64,000 bases of DNA from an uncultured Opitutia bacterium (GTDB lineage Bacteria > Verrucomicrobiota > Verrucomicrobiia > Opitutales > UBA953): positions 124,001 to 188,000 of the forward strand of contig CAMFKE010000007.1 in the NCBI GenBank assembly GCA_945957395.1, given 5' to 3'. The translations under genes and the position numbers were made by a program. The notes under the pieces were generated by a model. That model worked only from the letters and a program-made list of their open reading frames with translations. It was not told where the DNA came from and did not search any database. Of this stretch, positions 62,398 to 64,000 are shown in pieces (within the stretch, counting starts at the first letter, position 1; every line of letters starts with the position of its first letter).

Positions 62398-63024
62398 ATG
62401 AATAAGACCATACTTACCGCCGTCGCCACGCTGATTGGCGCGATCTCCCTCTCCGGATGCCAGTCCGCCTGCGAAAAGAACTGCGGCTGCGAGCAGACCT
62501 CGCCGGAGCCCAAGTCCGCCTTCCGCCTCACCAGCCCCGACATCGCCGAGGGCCGCCCGATGACCAAGGCGCAGGAGTTCAACGGCTTTGACGCCGACGG
62601 CCAAAACATCTCCCCCGAACTGCGCTGGACCGGCGCGCCGGCCGGCACCAAGAGCTTCGCCATCACCGTCTACGACCCGGACGCCCCCACCGGCAGCGGC
62701 TGGTGGCACTATGTGCTCGTGAACCTCCCCGCCTCCACCGACTCCCTCGCGCGCTCCGCCGGCACCGACGCCAAGCTGCGCCCCGCCGGCACCCGCCAGG
62801 TGCGCAACGACTACGGCCTGCTCGACTTCGGCGGCGCCTGCCCGCCCAAGGGCGACAAGCCCCACCGCTACATCTTCACCGTCCACGCCCTCAAGGTGGA
62901 CAAGCTCGACCTCCCCGCGGACGCCACCGCCGCGCTGGCCGGCTTCATGATCAACGCCAACTCGCTGGGCAAAGCCACGCTGACGGCGACCTACGCGCGC
63001 CCCGCCGACGCCAAGTCCAAGTAA
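62398..63024 (+). CDS. YbhB/YbcL-family (PEBP-like) lipoprotein
   Basis: A 208-residue protein with a lipoprotein signal (ISLSGC, lipid-modified C21) and a cysteine-rich mature start (CQSACEKNCGCEQ). The PEBP fold follows: YDPDAPTGSGWWHYVLVNLP, then GGACPPKGDKPHRYIFTVHAL with the family HRY segment. PEBP proteins bind phosphate-containing ligands. The function of bacterial YbhB/YbcL proteins is unclear; YbcL of uropathogens dampens host inflammation. Membrane anchoring is not typical of the cytoplasmic YbhB and suggests an envelope role. Confidence 0.86.
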   Translation: MNKTILTAVATLIGAISLSGCQSACEKNCGCEQTSPEPKSAFRLTSPDIAEGRPMTKAQEFNGFDADGQNISPELRWTGAPAGTKSFAITVYDPDAPTGSGWWHYVLVNLPASTDSLARSAGTDAKLRPAGTRQVRNDYGLLDFGGACPPKGDKPHRYIFTVHALKVDKLDLPADATAALAGFMINANSLGKATLTATYARPADAKSK

Positions 63025-63058
63025 AGCGCACGCGAGGCAGCCCGCCCCGCCGAAACGC

Positions 63059-63092
63059 AAGAAGCCGCCGGAACACTCCGGCGGCTTCTTCA
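63059..63092. terminator. Bidirectional terminator between the PEBP gene and hemB
   Basis: AAGAAGCCGCCGGA, ACAC, TCCGGCGGCTTCTT forms a perfect hairpin between converging genes; the T run is short. Confidence 0.85.
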
Positions 63093-63117
63093 TTCGGGCC
63101 CTGAACCCGATTCGCGC

Positions 63118-64000
63118 TCAGCGCGCGTGATAATCGCTCGCCCAGGCTTCGGCGAAGTAAGTGAGGATGAAATCCGCTCCGGCGCGGCGGATGGCCAGCA
63201 GCGACTCGTCGCGCGCCGCGCGCAGGTCGAGCCAGCCCAGCCGGGCGGCGGCCTGCAGTCGCGCATACTCGCCCGACACCTGATAGGCCGCGATGGGCGC
63301 ATCGGTCGCCTCGCGCAGGTCGCGTATGATGTCCAGGTAATCGCCGGCGGGCTTCACCATGAGCATGTCGGCCCCTTCGGCCTCGTCGGCGAGCGCCTCG
63401 CGCAGCGCCTCGCGGCGGTTGCCCGGGTTGAGCTGATAGGTGGCCTTCGACAGCGACTTCTCGCCGGGCTTGCGCGAGGAGCCCACGGCGTCGCGGAAGG
63501 GCCCGTAGGCGGCGGATGCGAACTTGGCGGAATAGGCGAGGATGCCGGTGCGCGTATGCCCGGCTTCGTCGAGCGCCTCGCGGATGACCGCCACGCGTCC
63601 GTCCATCATGTCGGAAGGCGCCACGAAATCGGCGCCGGCGGCGGCGCTGAGCACGGCCATCTTGGCGAGCACCTCGAGCGTGGCGTCGTTGTCCACATCG
63701 GCGCGGTCGCCGGTGAGCACGCCGTCGTGGCCGTGCGTGGTGTACGGGTCCAGGGCGATGTCGGCGAAGATGACGAGGCCGGGCACATCGGCCTTGATGC
63801 GGCGTATGGCGCGCAACGCCAGCGTGTGCGGGTTGAGCGCCTCCTCGCCTCCCGAGCTTTTCTTGTCGTCGGGAATCTTCGCGAACAGCGCCACGCCCTT
63901 CACGCCCAGCTCGTGCAGCCGGCGCGCCTTTTCCACGAGACCGTCCAGCGAGACGCGCTCGACGCCCGGCATGGAGCCCACCGGCTCGGCCTTCGGCGAA
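63118..64000 (-). CDS. hemB: Porphobilinogen synthase (ALA dehydratase), 5' end outside window
   Basis: The visible 293 codons run from SPKAEPVGSMPGVER to the stop; the first ~40 residues lie beyond the window, so the true start is not seen. The two Schiff-base lysines are in AYSAKFASAAYGPF and MVKPAGDYLD. The metal loop DIALDPYTTHGHDG lacks the three zinc cysteines of the mammalian type, indicating a magnesium-type enzyme. It condenses two 5-aminolevulinate molecules for haem synthesis, which fits the demand of the nine c-haems of NrfHA in this window. Confidence 0.95.
   Translation of the reverse strand, partial: SPKAEPVGSMPGVERVSLDGLVEKARRLHELGVKGVALFAKIPDDKKSSGGEEALNPHTLALRAIRRIKADVPGLVIFADIALDPYTTHGHDGVLTGDRADVDNDATLEVLAKMAVLSAAAGADFVAPSDMMDGRVAVIREALDEAGHTRTGILAYSAKFASAAYGPFRDAVGSSRKPGEKSLSKATYQLNPGNRREALREALADEAEGADMLMVKPAGDYLDIIRDLREATDAPIAAYQVSGEYARLQAAARLGWLDLRAARDESLLAIRRAGADFILTYFAEAWASDYHAR

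Overview
The window is very GC-rich, gene-dense DNA on both strands from a Gram-negative bacterium. It encodes LpxA, TolC-, TonB- and ExbBD-type envelope proteins, TatC, diaminopimelate-pathway enzymes and squalene-hopene cyclase. HPr kinase together with PTS enzyme I, system II cytochrome c maturation and the general gene mix suggest Verrucomicrobiota, class Opitutia or a near relative. This placement is an inference from gene content, not a phylogeny. I see no phage, insertion sequence, CRISPR array or rRNA.

Layout. 1-5477 (+) is a sialic-acid foraging cluster: a periplasmic NanM-type mutarotase fused to an MFS transporter, N-acetylneuraminate lyase, a secreted sialidase with four Asp-boxes, and an SGNH esterase. 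5543-9786 holds PTS enzyme I, an ECF sigma factor with a membrane partner, a peroxiredoxin and a small unknown gene. 9865-10683 is lpxA. 10854-15904 (+) is a type I secretion-like ABC/HlyD/TolC operon whose ABC subunit has lost the Walker A lysine and the H-loop histidine. 15908-19298 (-) is an exbB-exbD-tonB-like-tonB-like operon. 19449-24965 (+) carries squalene-hopene cyclase, TatC, two small unknown proteins and an M23 peptidase. 25043-33297 (+) is a respiratory nitrite ammonification locus, nrfHA, flanked on each side by a ResB-CcsA pair.

33395-47235 holds an enoyl reductase-like MDR protein, an M3 oligopeptidase, a YmdB-like phosphoesterase, an L,D-transpeptidase, Asd, an ABC-F ATPase, single-chain glycine decarboxylase GcvP, a DapF homologue with both catalytic cysteines replaced by serine, a NusG paralogue and HPr kinase. 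47310-58225 (mostly -) holds UmuDC, a MidA-like methyltransferase, PyrF, an M14 peptidase (+), TrmO, a histidine kinase, ThpR, a DUF2238 membrane protein and helicase HrpB. 58384-64000 holds a VOC protein, stand-alone CoaB, a POT peptide transporter, a coiled-coil protein, tRNA-Met (initiator-like), a PEBP lipoprotein and HemB, which is cut by the window end.

How it fits together. The sialic-acid genes release, deacetylate, import and cleave host-type sugars. NrfHA allows anaerobic nitrite reduction to ammonium, and the two ResB/CcsA pairs probably supply its haem attachment, including the unusual CxxCK haem. PtsI and HprK are both present without visible sugar-specific PTS permeases, which fits a regulatory PTS. 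Most genes lack a clear Shine-Dalgarno sequence, so several starts rest on family alignment. Many genes end in strong, often bidirectional hairpin terminators with a recurring GGCCGCC core. Three intergenic inverted-repeat elements look like dispersed repeats.
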